Source: Oscillospiraceae bacterium (GTDB lineage: Bacteria; Bacillota; Clostridia; Oscillospirales; Acutalibacteraceae). Taken from it: a stretch of 16,525 nucleotides of DNA. Each line of letters starts with the position of its first letter. The first letter of the stretch is position 1. The stretch is taken from positions 1,424 to 17,948 of the forward strand of contig CACYHJ010000087.1 of the NCBI GenBank assembly GCA_902774165.1, written 5' to 3'. The translations under genes were made by a program, and so were the position numbers. Shown piece after piece: positions 7,712 to 14,942 of this stretch. Under the pieces are notes generated by a model, which worked only from the letters and a program-made list of their open reading frames with translations, did not search any database and was not told the DNA's origin.

Positions 7712-8596
7712 TTATTCCTCCCAGGAACGGGGAACGAACAGCTTCGTATAGGCGTTTTTCGCGAAACGGTCGCTCATGCCGGCGATATAATCGCAGACAG
7801 CCCGCTCAACGCCGTCCGTCTCGGCAATCCGGCGATAAAATTCGGGCATTTTCTCGCCGTGGGTATTGTAATATTGAAACAGCGAGACGATCAGCGCCTC
7901 CGCCTTTCCTTCCTCGCCCTTGCAGACGGGGTTGGTATATACTTTCTTGAACATGAACTTGTGAAGCTCGTCAAAGGCCTCGCTCACAGCGTCCGACATG
8001 GCGATCCGCCCGGCGCTGTTCTCGACCACGGAAATCACCAGCCGGTCAAACCGGTCGGATTTATTGCCGCCCAGAACCTCGCGGATCGACGCCGGAATAT
8101 CGTCTTCACACATGACGCCGGCACGTTCCGCGTCGTCGATGTCGTGGTTCACATAGGCGATCCGGTCGGCGATCTTGACGATGCGCCCCTCCAGCGTTTC
8201 CGCCTCGGGGCCGGTGGTGTGACACAGGATCCCGTTGCGGACTTCATACGTCAGGTTCAGCCCTTCGCCGCCGTGCTCCAGCCGCTCCACCGTGCGAAGG
8301 CTCTGCTCGTAATGACGGAAGCCGCCGGGCATCAGCTGGTTCAGCGCCCGCTCCCCCGCGTGCCCGAAGGGGGTGTGGCCCAGATCGTGTCCCAGCGCGA
8401 TCGCCTCGGTCAGATCCTCGTTCAGCCGCAGCGCCCGCGCGATGGTTCTTGCGATCTGCGATACCTCAAGCGTATGCGTCAGACGCGTACGGTAGTGATC
8501 TCCCTCGGGAGAGAGGAAAACCTGCGTTTTATCTTTCAGCCTGCTGAAGGAATTTGTCTGACGCGAATGGGGACGTCCATGAAAATCACTCCGCAC
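7712..8596 (-). CDS. dgt: dGTPase-like HD-domain dNTP triphosphohydrolase, apparently N-terminally truncated
   Basis: The protein has 294 aa from a GTG at 8596. The HD metal residues are all present: H41 (RLTHTLEV), H70-D71 (LGHDLGHTPFGH) and D144 (IADRIAY). Phrases such as RLKDKTQVFLSPEGDHYRTR are hallmarks of the family, which hydrolyses dNTPs to nucleoside and tripolyphosphate. From memory of clostridial relatives (about 330-345 aa), some 40 residues, usually containing SPYA and FQRDRDRIIHS, are missing or unrecognisable at the N-terminus. No earlier start exists in the frame, because a stop lies at 8644-8642. The GTG has no clear Shine-Dalgarno. An ATG at 8580 in another frame has a better one (GCGGAG) but meets a stop after 14 codons, so a frameshift or small deletion here is possible. 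It sits between yigZ (7 bp) and dnaG, as in many Clostridia. Confidence 0.85.
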   Translation of the reverse strand: MRSDFHGRPHSRQTNSFSRLKDKTQVFLSPEGDHYRTRLTHTLEVSQIARTIARALRLNEDLTEAIALGHDLGHTPFGHAGERALNQLMPGGFRHYEQSLRTVERLEHGGEGLNLTYEVRNGILCHTTGPEAETLEGRIVKIADRIAYVNHDIDDAERAGVMCEDDIPASIREVLGGNKSDRFDRLVISVVENSAGRIAMSDAVSEAFDELHKFMFKKVYTNPVCKGEEGKAEALIVSLFQYYNTHGEKMPEFYRRIAETDGVERAVCDYIAGMSDRFAKNAYTKLFVPRSWEE

Positions 8597-8603
8597 GCAA
8601 TAT

Positions 8604-9221
8604 TTATTTTTGTCTGAAACCGGAGCCGGTCCGCTCCGCTTTTACCGCGCCGAGGGTCAATTCGGAAAGCGCGGAGGAAAAAGAATCCGCCCGGTTCTCC
8701 GGGATATAAAAAACCAAATCTATATTGTCGCTGTAAATCGTATCGTCAATTTCGCCCCCGAATTCGGGCACAAGGGCGGAAATCCTGCCGTACCGGCTGT
8801 AATCAAAACGGCACCGGTATTCAAACACGCTCTGCATCGTGACGACGGGAGAACCGTCGAGCACCGCCCGCGCAGCGTCGGAATAAGCGCGCACGAGACC
8901 GCCGGTCCCGAGAAGGATCCCTCCGAAATACCGGGTAACGACGATTCCGGCGTTCACGATACCGGATCCAGCAAGAACATCCATCACCGGTTTTCCCGCG
9001 GTTCCCTGCGGTTCCCCGTCGTCGGAAAACCCGACGCCGCCGTCGTAAAGACGGAACGCGTGCACATTGTGCCGGGCGCGTTTATTTTCATCTCGGATCC
9101 GGTCCAGAAACGCGCGGGCTTCGGCAGAAGACGACAACGGGGCGAGCCGGGCGATGAATTTTGATTTTTTGACTTCGATCTCAGCGACGGTCTCGCCGGG
9201 CACGGTCAGATATTCGGCCAT
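8604..9221 (-). CDS. YigZ/IMPACT family protein (UPF0029)
   Basis: The protein has 205 aa from the ATG at 9221, with GAGGA 6 nt upstream. An ATG 6 nt earlier touches the ribosome site and is less likely. The family signature is complete: SDDGEPQGTAGKPVMDVL (66-83), then VVTRYFGGILLGTGGLVRAYS (two adjoining blocks, 94-103 and 104-114). The C-terminal part is the small ferredoxin-like domain typical of bacterial YigZ. The eukaryotic relative IMPACT inhibits activation of the kinase GCN2. The bacterial function is not settled, though a role near translation or as a nucleic-acid-binding protein has been suggested. It follows rpmE by about 100 bp, including a strong hairpin, and is closely followed by the dGTPase-like gene. 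Confidence 0.92.
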   Translation of the reverse strand: MAEYLTVPGETVAEIEVKKSKFIARLAPLSSSAEARAFLDRIRDENKRARHNVHAFRLYDGGVGFSDDGEPQGTAGKPVMDVLAGSGIVNAGIVVTRYFGGILLGTGGLVRAYSDAARAVLDGSPVVTMQSVFEYRCRFDYSRYGRISALVPEFGGEIDDTIYSDNIDLVFYIPENRADSFSSALSELTLGAVKAERTGSGFRQK

Positions 9222-9245
9222 AAGCATTCCTCTGCTAACAGTTCG

Positions 9246-9282
9246 AAGGCGACCTTTCCTTCTTTTTCGGAAAAGCCACCTT
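9246..9282 (-). promoter_or_regulatory. Long hairpin between rpmE and yigZ, well paired only in the minus-strand RNA
   Basis: In the minus-strand RNA, the 14-nt arms AAGGUGGCUUUUCC and GGAAAGGUCGCCUU pair at every position, using three G-U pairs, around a 9-nt A/G-rich loop. On the plus strand the same three positions become A-C mismatches. No T-run follows, so a normal terminator is unlikely. It lies about 25 nt before the yigZ start and may set the relative output of rpmE and the downstream genes. Confidence 0.5.
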
Positions 9283-9323
9283 AAAAACTGTACCGGATAA
9301 AATAAAAACTCGGATGCAAGATC

Positions 9324-9527
9324 TTATTTGTCCAGGTTGTAACGCTTTTTAAATCTGTCGACACGTCCGCCGGTGTCAACGAGCTTCTGCTTACCCGTGA
9401 AGAACGGATGGCATTTGGAGCAGATATCAACACGAATATTCTCCTTTGTGGAGCCGGTAGTATAAACGGCGCCGCAAGCGCATCTGACTTCCGTCTGTTT
9501 GTAAGCGGGATGAATTCCGTCTTTCAT
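9324..9527 (-). CDS. rpmE: 50S ribosomal protein L31 (zinc-binding type)
   Basis: The protein has 67 aa, the normal length. The opening MKDGIHPAY and the end [10 protein letters not shown] are typical of L31. The zinc ligands of the C+ form are present, C16 and C18 (CAC) and C36 and C39 (CSKC), so this is not the zinc-free paralogue YtiA. It binds the large ribosomal subunit near the central protuberance. The ribosome site GAGGTGG lies 6 nt before the ATG, and a promoter lies 33 nt upstream. It appears to be first in the long minus-strand unit that leads to dnaG and rpoD. Confidence 0.97.
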   Translation of the reverse strand: MKDGIHPAYKQTEVRCACGAVYTTGSTKENIRVDICSKCHPFFTGKQKLVDTGGRVDRFKKRYNLDK

Positions 9528-9567
9528 TTTCTTCCACCTCTTTCGCTAAGGGTTAAAATTACAATAT

Positions 9568-9596
9568 ATATTATCACATCGTTTTCAAGAATGCAA
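9568..9596 (-). promoter_or_regulatory. Sigma-A promoter of rpmE and perhaps of the whole rpmE-dnaG-rpoD unit
   Basis: On the minus strand, TTGCAT (9596-9591) and TAATAT (9573-9568) are separated by 17 nt. The predicted start near 9561 gives a leader of about 33 nt before the rpmE ATG. Confidence 0.6.
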
Positions 9597-9642
9597 GTAC
9601 TTTTTTCAAAAAGTTAAGAAAAGTTGCGTTGTTTCGGCCGTC

Positions 9643-9668
9643 TGCCCGCCGTCGGCTGCAGGCGGGCA
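9643..9668 (-). terminator. GC-rich hairpin after the arabinofuranosidase/DUF6171 pair, possible weak terminator
   Basis: TGCCCGCC (9643-9650) and GGCGGGCA (9661-9668) form a perfect 8-bp stem with a 10-nt loop, 10 nt after the DUF6171 stop. The T-run of a classic terminator is absent on the minus strand, so it may only stabilise the RNA end, or termination may be factor-dependent. Confidence 0.4.
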
Positions 9669-9677
9669 ACCGCGGGG

Positions 9678-9935
9678 CTACCATTTCTTCATCGGGCATC
9701 CGTTTTTCCGGAACGCGGCGCGGAATTCCGGATAGCAGCCGCATTTCATGCAGGTTCCGCCCACAAGATGGTCGCAGTCGCGGCAGGCAGCAAGCCTTGC
9801 ACGATAAACAGACTCCCCCGCCTTCTGATCGGCGGGGAGCCGTTCAATTCTTTTTCTGATATCCTCCAGCACGTCCGTCTCGCCGCTTTCGTATAGAAAG
9901 CAGCGGCGGCAGAAGCGCTCCGGCGCGTCAGCCAC
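9678..9935 (-). CDS. DUF6171-like small cysteine-rich protein
   Basis: The protein has 85 aa and eight cysteines: C9 and C12, C51 and C54 (CRDC), C62, C65 and C67 (CMKCGC) and C80. The segment CRDCDHL, then [16 protein letters not shown], and an NGCP end are, from memory, the signature of DUF6171, small clostridial proteins of unknown function that probably bind zinc. There is no signal peptide or membrane segment. The start is a GTG whose codon lies within the last 8 bp of the arabinofuranosidase gene (GTGGCTGA), so translation is probably coupled. No good Shine-Dalgarno is present. The link to arabinofuranosidase is positional only. Confidence 0.72.
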   Translation of the reverse strand: MADAPERFCRRCFLYESGETDVLEDIRKRIERLPADQKAGESVYRARLAACRDCDHLVGGTCMKCGCYPEFRAAFRKNGCPMKKW

Positions 9936-11400
9936 AGATGGTGAACCGAACCACCGCGCAGGCGGGGATTGTTGCGGTAAAGCCGTCGGCAGTCAGAGTG
10001 AAATCGGTAAATTCTGCGGTCTTTACGACGGGGTCCCGATCAAAATCATTGTAATCGTGGGCGTCACCGGTGAGGATCTCGGCCTTTACGCTTTGAACAA
10101 GAGTATCTGCAATCTGCACCTTGATCTCAGAAGCTTCCTCCATGGAGGTATTGACCACCGTCGAGGTGATCGTTCCGTCCTCGGCGACGGAGGCGCTTTC
10201 GATCAGCTGCGGGTATTCCCTGTCGTCCGCCTCGTAATATTTGGTGGTGATATAGCTTCCCAGAAGCGTCTGCTCCTGATGGGCTGCAAACATCTTAAAC
10301 ACATAGTAAGTCGGCGTCAGAACCATCTTCTCGCCGTCGGTCAGGATCGGAGACTGCAGCACGTTCACAAGCTGCGCGATATTCGCCATGCGGACTCTGT
10401 CGCTGTGTTTGTTGAAAATGTTCAGCGTTAGACCTGCGACGATCGCGTCACGCATGGTGTTCTGCTGATAGAGGAATCCGGGGTTCGTGCCCTCCTCCAC
10501 GTCATACCAGGTGCCCCATTCGTCCACCATCAGGCCGACGCGTTTTTTCGGGTCGTACCGGTTCATGATCTCACTGTGGCGGGTGACGATCTCGTCGATC
10601 TTCTGTGCCTTCGCAATGGTGACGGCATATTCCTTATCGTCGAATTCCAGCGCCTTTCCGCGCCATTTATAAACTGCCGGGGTCGTATAATAATGCAGCG
10701 AAAGGCCGGAGAAATGGCGGCAGTTCTGCATCAGGACGTCGGTCCAGCCGTAATCCTCAGCGTTGGCGCCGCAGGCGATCTTATAGATCCGGTTCTCGCC
10801 GTAGTTGCGTACGTAGGTCTGGAAGCGGCGATAGGTATCGGCGTAAAACTGAGGGGTCATATTGCCGCCGCAGCCCCAGTTCTCGTTGCCGACGCCGAAA
10901 AATTTCAGGCGCCACGGCTCGGCGCGGCCGTTCTTTTTGCGAAGCTCCGCCATCGGCGAAGTGCCGTCAAAGGTCATATATTCGACCCATTCGTTCATCT
11001 CCTGCACCGTTCCGCTGCCCACGTTGCCGTTGACGTAGGGCTCGCAGCCGAGCTGTTCGCAAAGCTCGAAAAACTCGTGGGTGCCGAAGCTGTTGTCTTC
11101 CACGACGCCGCCCCAGTGGGTGTTGATCATCTTTTTTCTCGTCGCCTTTTCGCCGATGCCGTCTTTCCAGTGGTATTCGTCCGCAAAACATCCGCCCGGC
11201 CAGCGAAGCACGGGGATGCGCATCTCCTTCAGCGCGTTGACAACGTCGCAGCGCATGCCGTTCACGTTGGGAATCGCGGAGTCTTCTCCCACATAAAGCC
11301 CTTCGTAAATACACCTGCCCAGATGTTCGGAAAAATGGCCGTAGATCTCCTTGTTGATTTTTGATTTTTTTTCATTCGGATTGATTAAATACTTTTCCAT
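9928..11400 (-). CDS. abfA: Intracellular alpha-L-arabinofuranosidase, glycoside hydrolase family 51
   Basis: The protein has 490 aa from the ATG at 11400, with GGAGG about 10 nt upstream. A start 69 nt earlier falls in promoter DNA and is rejected. The enzyme removes terminal arabinofuranose from arabinan or arabinoxylan oligosaccharides. Seen: the opening [16 protein letters not shown] (19-34), [14 protein letters not shown] (65-78), the acid/base E173 in [12 protein letters not shown] (236-239), and the nucleophile E294 in [11 protein letters not shown]-terminal beta-sandwich spans about 385-490. There is no signal peptide, so it acts in the cytoplasm on imported oligosaccharides, as is usual for GH51. 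Length is normal (about 495-510). The upstream gap carries a promoter with motifs shared with the divergent M28 gene. It is co-translated with the DUF6171 gene. Confidence 0.96.
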   Translation of the reverse strand: MEKYLINPNEKKSKINKEIYGHFSEHLGRCIYEGLYVGEDSAIPNVNGMRCDVVNALKEMRIPVLRWPGGCFADEYHWKDGIGEKATRKKMINTHWGGVVEDNSFGTHEFFELCEQLGCEPYVNGNVGSGTVQEMNEWVEYMTFDGTSPMAELRKKNGRAEPWRLKFFGVGNENWGCGGNMTPQFYADTYRRFQTYVRNYGENRIYKIACGANAEDYGWTDVLMQNCRHFSGLSLHYYTTPAVYKWRGKALEFDDKEYAVTIAKAQKIDEIVTRHSEIMNRYDPKKRVGLMVDEWGTWYDVEEGTNPGFLYQQNTMRDAIVAGLTLNIFNKHSDRVRMANIAQLVNVLQSPILTDGEKMVLTPTYYVFKMFAAHQEQTLLGSYITTKYYEADDREYPQLIESASVAEDGTITSTVVNTSMEEASEIKVQIADTLVQSVKAEILTGDAHDYNDFDRDPVVKTAEFTDFTLTADGFTATIPACAVVRFTICG

Positions 11401-11440
11401 TTTAATGTTACCTCCGTACTGCAACGCGCGTATTTTTATC

Positions 11441-11472
11441 AGTTTAGCATATTTGTTTTTATTATGCAAGTA
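11441..11472 (-). promoter_or_regulatory. Promoter and operator-like motifs of the arabinofuranosidase gene
   Basis: On the minus strand, TTGCAT (11469-11464) and TAAACT (11446-11441) are separated by 17 nt. The -35 is embedded in TACTTGCATA (11472-11463), and AATATGCT (11453-11446) runs into the -10. The same two words occur at the divergent promoter. The core match to sigma-A is weak, which would fit an activator-dependent promoter. Confidence 0.5.
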
Positions 11473-11503
11473 TTTGTAAAATTTTATATAATTTTTGCAT
11501 TAC

Positions 11504-11536
11504 TACTTGCATACTTCTTATTCAATATGCTATGAT
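11504..11536 (+). promoter_or_regulatory. Promoter and operator-like motifs of the M28 peptidase gene
   Basis: TTGCAT (11507-11512) and TATGAT (11531-11536) are separated by 18 nt. TACTTGCATA (11504-11513) covers the -35 and AATATGCT (11524-11531) reaches the -10, mirroring the arabinofuranosidase promoter. The predicted leader to the ATG at 11600 is about 55 nt. Confidence 0.52.
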
Positions 11537-11565
11537 TATTTATAAATATGCTGTGATTATTTACA
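11524..11565 (+). repeat. Two tandem 21-bp repeats overlapping and following the M28 promoter
   Basis: Copies at 11524-11544 and 11545-11565 agree at 19 of 21 positions (differences at repeat positions 9 and 20). Both begin AATATGCT. The 21-bp period equals two turns of the helix, a spacing used by dimeric activators or repressors such as the AraC type. They may be operators. Chance duplication of AT-rich DNA is the alternative. Confidence 0.7.
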
Positions 11566-11599
11566 AATTACATTTTTTAGAATGATATGAGGGCGAAAT

Positions 11600-12860
11600 A
11601 TGAGAAACGAAACAAAGAAATATGCGCAGGAAGCGTTTGAGATCGTGGAGCACGCGTCGAAGAAGATCGGCTCCCGTCTGCCCGGCTCGGACGGAGAAAA
11701 AAAATTTGCCGCATACATGGCACAGAAGCTTCGCGATATCGGCGTCGCTCCGGTCACGGAGGAATTCGGCGTTTCGCCCCGCTCGGCGATCGGCGGCCTG
11801 CCCTATACCGGCTGGGTCTGCATGGTGATGAGCGCTTTGTGCTATTTCGCGCTTTCCATCTATCAGCTGTGGTTCGGAATGTCCCTTTTCTATCTCGCCG
11901 CGACGATCTGGCTGTTCTGCGGCGTATTTATGTATAAAACATGGTTTGACATGTTCTTTCATCAGGAAATCTCGCAAAACGTCTACGGCGTACTGGAGCC
12001 GGAGGACGGAAAATATGATTACACGATCATTCTCTCCGGCCATCTGGACACCTGCTGGACGTGGAAGCACTCCGAGCATTCCTTCCTGTTCCGCAACTCA
12101 AAACCGATTCTCGGATTTCTTGAGATCTATCTGAAGGTCGGGTACGGCCGGCAACGATCTGGGCGCCGCATGGGCGGCCGGGATCCTCAAAAGCGCATGG
12201 TTCGGCTGGTTCCGCACCGCGATGCTTTTCATCCCTGCCCTGACCGCGCTGGGCGGCGCGTTCCTCGCCATGTGGAACGACAAAAACGAACGCAACGCGT
12301 CCAGAGGCGCCATGGACAACGCCACAGGCGTCGCGCTGGGCTATGAGGTCATGAAGTATTTCAAGGAAAATCCCGACAAAATGCCGGGACGCTGCCGCAT
12401 CGTCAATCTGAGCACCGGCTGCGAGGAGGTCGGCCTTCGCGGCGCGATGGCGTTCACCCGCGAGCATAAAAGCGACGGGCTGCTTGACAACGCGTGGAAC
12501 ATTAACATCGATTCCATCGCCGACAAGGATTATTTTGAGGTCGTGATCAAGGACGACTGGCAGTTTACCCGGTTCGACAGGGACCTGGAACGGATGTTCA
12601 AGGAGACGTTCAAGGAGCTTGGCATTGAAAGCAAAACAAACGGCTGCATCCACAATCCCGTGGGCGGCTGCGATTCCACCCCGATGACAAAAGCCGGAAT
12701 CAAATCCGTAACCTTCGCGGCGCAGAATCCCGCCCCCACCTGGTACTACCACACCTGGCACGATATGCCCGGCAGATTTGAGGAGGAGACCGTCGGCAAC
12801 GGCTTCGACGTGATTCTCAGGGTGATCGAGAAGATCGATCAGGAAGTGAAAAAGGCGTAA
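11600..12860 (+). pseudogene. Membrane-anchored M28-type metallopeptidase, interrupted by a one-base frameshift at 12140-12142
   Basis: The 5' part (ATG 11600, site GAGG 7 nt upstream) reads correctly to residue 181 and then runs out of frame to a stop at 12346. The 3' part continues in the next frame from about 12141 to the stop at 12860. Removing one G from GGG at 12140-12142 restores a single 419-aa protein reading LKVGTAGNDLGAAW through the join. In that protein the M28 metal and catalytic residues are H148 and D150 (SGHLDT), D239 (MDNATG), E275 and E276 (CEEVG), D304 (INIDS), and H384 or H387 (YYHTWHD). Two membrane segments (about 72-91 and 94-112) and a third (about 206-225) interrupt the domain. 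The family cleaves peptides or amino-acid groups with two Zn ions. This could be a real pseudogene or a sequencing error. It is divergent from the arabinofuranosidase gene. Confidence 0.85.
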
Positions 12861-12919
12861 GGCGCCGGGGCGCTGCCCTCTCTTCGTTTCGCGTAATTTA
12901 TTTTATCATCAGGTTCAAA

Positions 12920-12951
12920 AAAAACCGCGCCTCTTCCGAAGCGCGGTTTTT
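12920..12951. terminator. Bidirectional rho-independent terminator between the M28 gene and gap
   Basis: AAAACCGCGC (12921-12930) and GCGCGGTTTT (12941-12950) form a perfect stem with a 10-nt loop. For gap, on the minus strand, eight T follow (12924-12917), giving a strong signal 16 nt after the stop. For the M28 gene the T-run is five long, so it also works on the plus strand but more weakly. Confidence 0.9.
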
Positions 12952-12966
12952 GCATTGATTCAGATC

Positions 12967-14001
12967 TTACAGCTCAGCGAAATACTTGATGGTGCGGACC
13001 ATCTGGCTGGTGTAGGAGTTCTCGTTGTCATACCAGGAAACAACCTGTACTTCATACAGGCCGTTGCCAAGGTCGATAACCATGGTCTGGGTGGCGTCGA
13101 ACAGGGAGCCGAAACGCATGCCGATGACGTCGGAGGAAACGATGGGATCCTCGTTGTAGCCGAAGGAAGCGGAAGCGGCAGCCTTCATCGCGGCGTTGAT
13201 GCCCTCGATGGTGACGTTCTCACCCTTGACGACAGCCGTCAGGATGGTGGTGGAACCGGTCGGCACGGGAACGCGCTGCGCGGAACCGATGAGCTTGCCG
13301 TTCAGCTCGGGGATAACAAGGCCGATCGCCTTCGCGGCGCCGGTGCTGTTGGGAACGATGTTGGCGGCGCCGGCGCGGGCACGTCTCATGTCGCCCTTTC
13401 TGTGCGGGCCGTCAAGGATCATCTGATCGCCGGTGTAAGCGTGGATGGTGCTCATGATACCGCTCTGGATGGGAGCGTAATCGTTGAGGGCCTTCGCCAT
13501 GGGAGCAAGGCAGTTGGTGGTGCAGGAAGCTGCGGAGATGATCTGATCGTCAGCGGTGAGGGTATCCTCGTTGACGCTGAAGACGATGGTCTTCAGATCC
13601 TTGCCGGCGGGAGCGGAGATAACGACCTTCTTCGCGCCTGCGTCGATGTGAGCCATGCTCTTGTCCTTGGAGCAGTAGAAACCGGTGCACTCAAGAACGA
13701 CGTCGATCCCGAGCTCGCCCCAGGGAAGATCCTTCGCGTCCTTCTCGGCGTATATTTTAAGAACCTTACCGTCAACGGTGATGGTGCCGGCTTCGTCGTC
13801 AGCGCAGACCGTGTGAAGATTTTCGCCGATCACGCCGCAGTAACCCTTCTGCGCGGTATCATACTTGAGAAGGTTGGCAAGCATCGAGGGCTTGGTGAGG
13901 TCGTTGATGGCGACCACGTCGTAACCTTCCGCACCGAACATCTGACGGAACGCCAGACGGCCGATTCTGCCGAAACCGTTGATTGCAACTTTAACAGACA
14001 T
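12967..14001 (-). CDS. gap: NAD-dependent glyceraldehyde-3-phosphate dehydrogenase (type I)
   Basis: The protein has 344 aa from the ATG at 14001, with GGAGG 8 nt upstream. A TTG 15 nt earlier overlaps that site and is rejected. It oxidises glyceraldehyde 3-phosphate with NAD+ and phosphate in glycolysis. Seen: the Rossmann start [12 protein letters not shown] (4-15), D34 in AINDLT, which favours NAD over NADP, the catalytic C160 in [13 protein letters not shown]187 in STIHAYTGD, and a C-terminal WYDNE motif. Length is normal (about 335-345). It is transcribed alone, with a good promoter in front and a strong terminator behind, and is not part of a pgk-tpi cluster in this window. Confidence 0.98.
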   Translation of the reverse strand: MSVKVAINGFGRIGRLAFRQMFGAEGYDVVAINDLTKPSMLANLLKYDTAQKGYCGVIGENLHTVCADDEAGTITVDGKVLKIYAEKDAKDLPWGELGIDVVLECTGFYCSKDKSMAHIDAGAKKVVISAPAGKDLKTIVFSVNEDTLTADDQIISAASCTTNCLAPMAKALNDYAPIQSGIMSTIHAYTGDQMILDGPHRKGDMRRARAGAANIVPNSTGAAKAIGLVIPELNGKLIGSAQRVPVPTGSTTILTAVVKGENVTIEGINAAMKAAASASFGYNEDPIVSSDVIGMRFGSLFDATQTMVIDLGNGLYEVQVVSWYDNENSYTSQMVRTIKYFAEL

Positions 14002-14045
14002 TTGTAATTCCTCCAATAGAATTATTTGTATTTGAATACGATGAT

Positions 14046-14074
14046 ATTTTACGCTATTTTTTTATCTATTTCAA
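14046..14074 (-). promoter_or_regulatory. Sigma-A promoter of gap
   Basis: On the minus strand, TTGAAA (14074-14069) and TAAAAT (14051-14046) are separated by 17 nt. The predicted start near 14039 gives a leader of about 38 nt. Such a near-consensus promoter fits a highly expressed glycolytic gene. Confidence 0.75.
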
Positions 14075-14107
14075 GCGTTTTATCACAAAAAGAATGAACC
14101 TGCCCAC

Positions 14108-14129
14108 TTTTTGGTTACTTCACCAAAAA
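14108..14129. promoter_or_regulatory. Inverted repeat upstream of the gap promoter
   Basis: TTTTTGGT (14108-14115) and ACCAAAAA (14122-14129) are perfect 8-bp arms around 6 nt. It lies 34 bp upstream of the gap -35 and 18 bp after the preceding stop. It has no T-run beyond its own arm. An operator of gap is possible, and so is a poor terminator for the gene at 14147-14914. Confidence 0.35.
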
Positions 14130-14146
14130 ACAGATCAAACGCGTCG

Positions 14147-14914
14147 TTATATTGTGATTAATTTCACTGCTTCCGCCCGGTTCAATTCCTTCCCTTCGCA
14201 TAAAAATGCGTACGCCGGCTCCGTCGGAGCGCCGCAAAACGCGTGCAGCGCATAGGAAAACGCCATCGCGTCGATCTTCTCCGGTGTTTTGATCCCGTCG
14301 GGAAACGCCCGTGCGGGGCTCAGCGCGCCGCCGACCTGCGCGTCAACGGAAAACACCAGACTTGCCGCAGGAAGGCTCCCTCCCCGGTCTCCTGCCAGCA
14401 GGATATCGCATTTTTCCGGGATGCGGTCGATCAGTACCGGTATCGCGGCGCCGGTATCCCTGTAAATCTCCCTCGATTTCAGCAGATACGCCGGCGCGGA
14501 CCGCGCGGCGGTGACGATCATTGCCCGGTCGGTCAGTTCGGCCAGCTTCTGCGCAAGCGTAAGATAATTCCCGGCGCAGTCCAGCAGTACGATCCGTGTG
14601 CGCTTGTTCAACCGCGCGGTACGCAGCAGCAGATCGGCAGACAGCGAAAACACCTCCCGACGATAAGCTTCAAAACCGGACAGGGCTCGATTTGCGCAGA
14701 GCTCCGGCTCCATACCGCCGGGAAACAGCACTCTCCCGCCGAACCGGCGCAGAACACAGGAAAATTCACGCTCCCGCCTCCGGACGGTTTCCGGGTCCGT
14801 CCGGATCCGATAGATCGGCCGACGGTTGCAAACCGCGTATTGCCCGATCAGAAACGGGGTTTTCCGCTTCTCCCGTCTCGTTCTGTTTTCATTCAGTTCA
14901 ACATAGGCAAACAT
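14147..14914 (-). CDS. Unrecognised protein, cytoplasmic, 255 aa
   Basis: I do not recognise this family. The ATG at 14914 is chosen because it is the first ATG after the stop of the preceding gene. An in-frame TTG at 14968 lies inside that gene. No good Shine-Dalgarno is seen, so re-initiation after the upstream gene is possible. The N-terminal 60 residues are very rich in Arg and Lys. From about residue 100 there are alternating hydrophobic strands and helices (RIVLLDCAGNYLTLAQKLAE, then AMIVTAA, CDILLAGDRGG, LVFSVDA), suggesting a Rossmann-like alpha/beta fold without a clear glycine-rich nucleotide loop. There is no signal peptide or membrane segment. It lies 28 bp after the TIM-barrel gene, probably on one transcript. 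Codon use (GC-rich third positions) is like its neighbours, so it is likely a genuine gene. Confidence 0.6.
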   Translation of the reverse strand: MFAYVELNENRTRREKRKTPFLIGQYAVCNRRPIYRIRTDPETVRRREREFSCVLRRFGGRVLFPGGMEPELCANRALSGFEAYRREVFSLSADLLLRTARLNKRTRIVLLDCAGNYLTLAQKLAELTDRAMIVTAARSAPAYLLKSREIYRDTGAAIPVLIDRIPEKCDILLAGDRGGSLPAASLVFSVDAQVGGALSPARAFPDGIKTPEKIDAMAFSYALHAFCGAPTEPAYAFLCEGKELNRAEAVKLITI

Positions 14915-14942
14915 ACCGAAGCATATGCTTACATTCGATCGG

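Noticed and set aside
10576..11364. 262-codon open frame on the plus strand opposite the arabinofuranosidase
   Set aside because: Antisense to a complete GH51 enzyme with both catalytic residues, and without a plus-strand promoter or ribosome site.
12137..12146. Programmed ribosomal frameshift in the M28 gene
   Set aside because: No slippery heptamer, downstream pseudoknot or in-frame stop of the usual kind is visible at GTC GGG TAC. A plain one-base insertion explains the data.
12955..14007. 350-codon open frame on the plus strand opposite gap
   Set aside because: Mirror of gap codon bias. It begins at the foot of the terminator, and the product is Gly/Asp/Val-rich without a domain.
14050..14090. 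A CcpA (cre) or Rex operator in the gap promoter region
   Set aside because: TGATAAAACGCTTGA resembles parts of such sites, but it fits neither consensus at the invariant positions.
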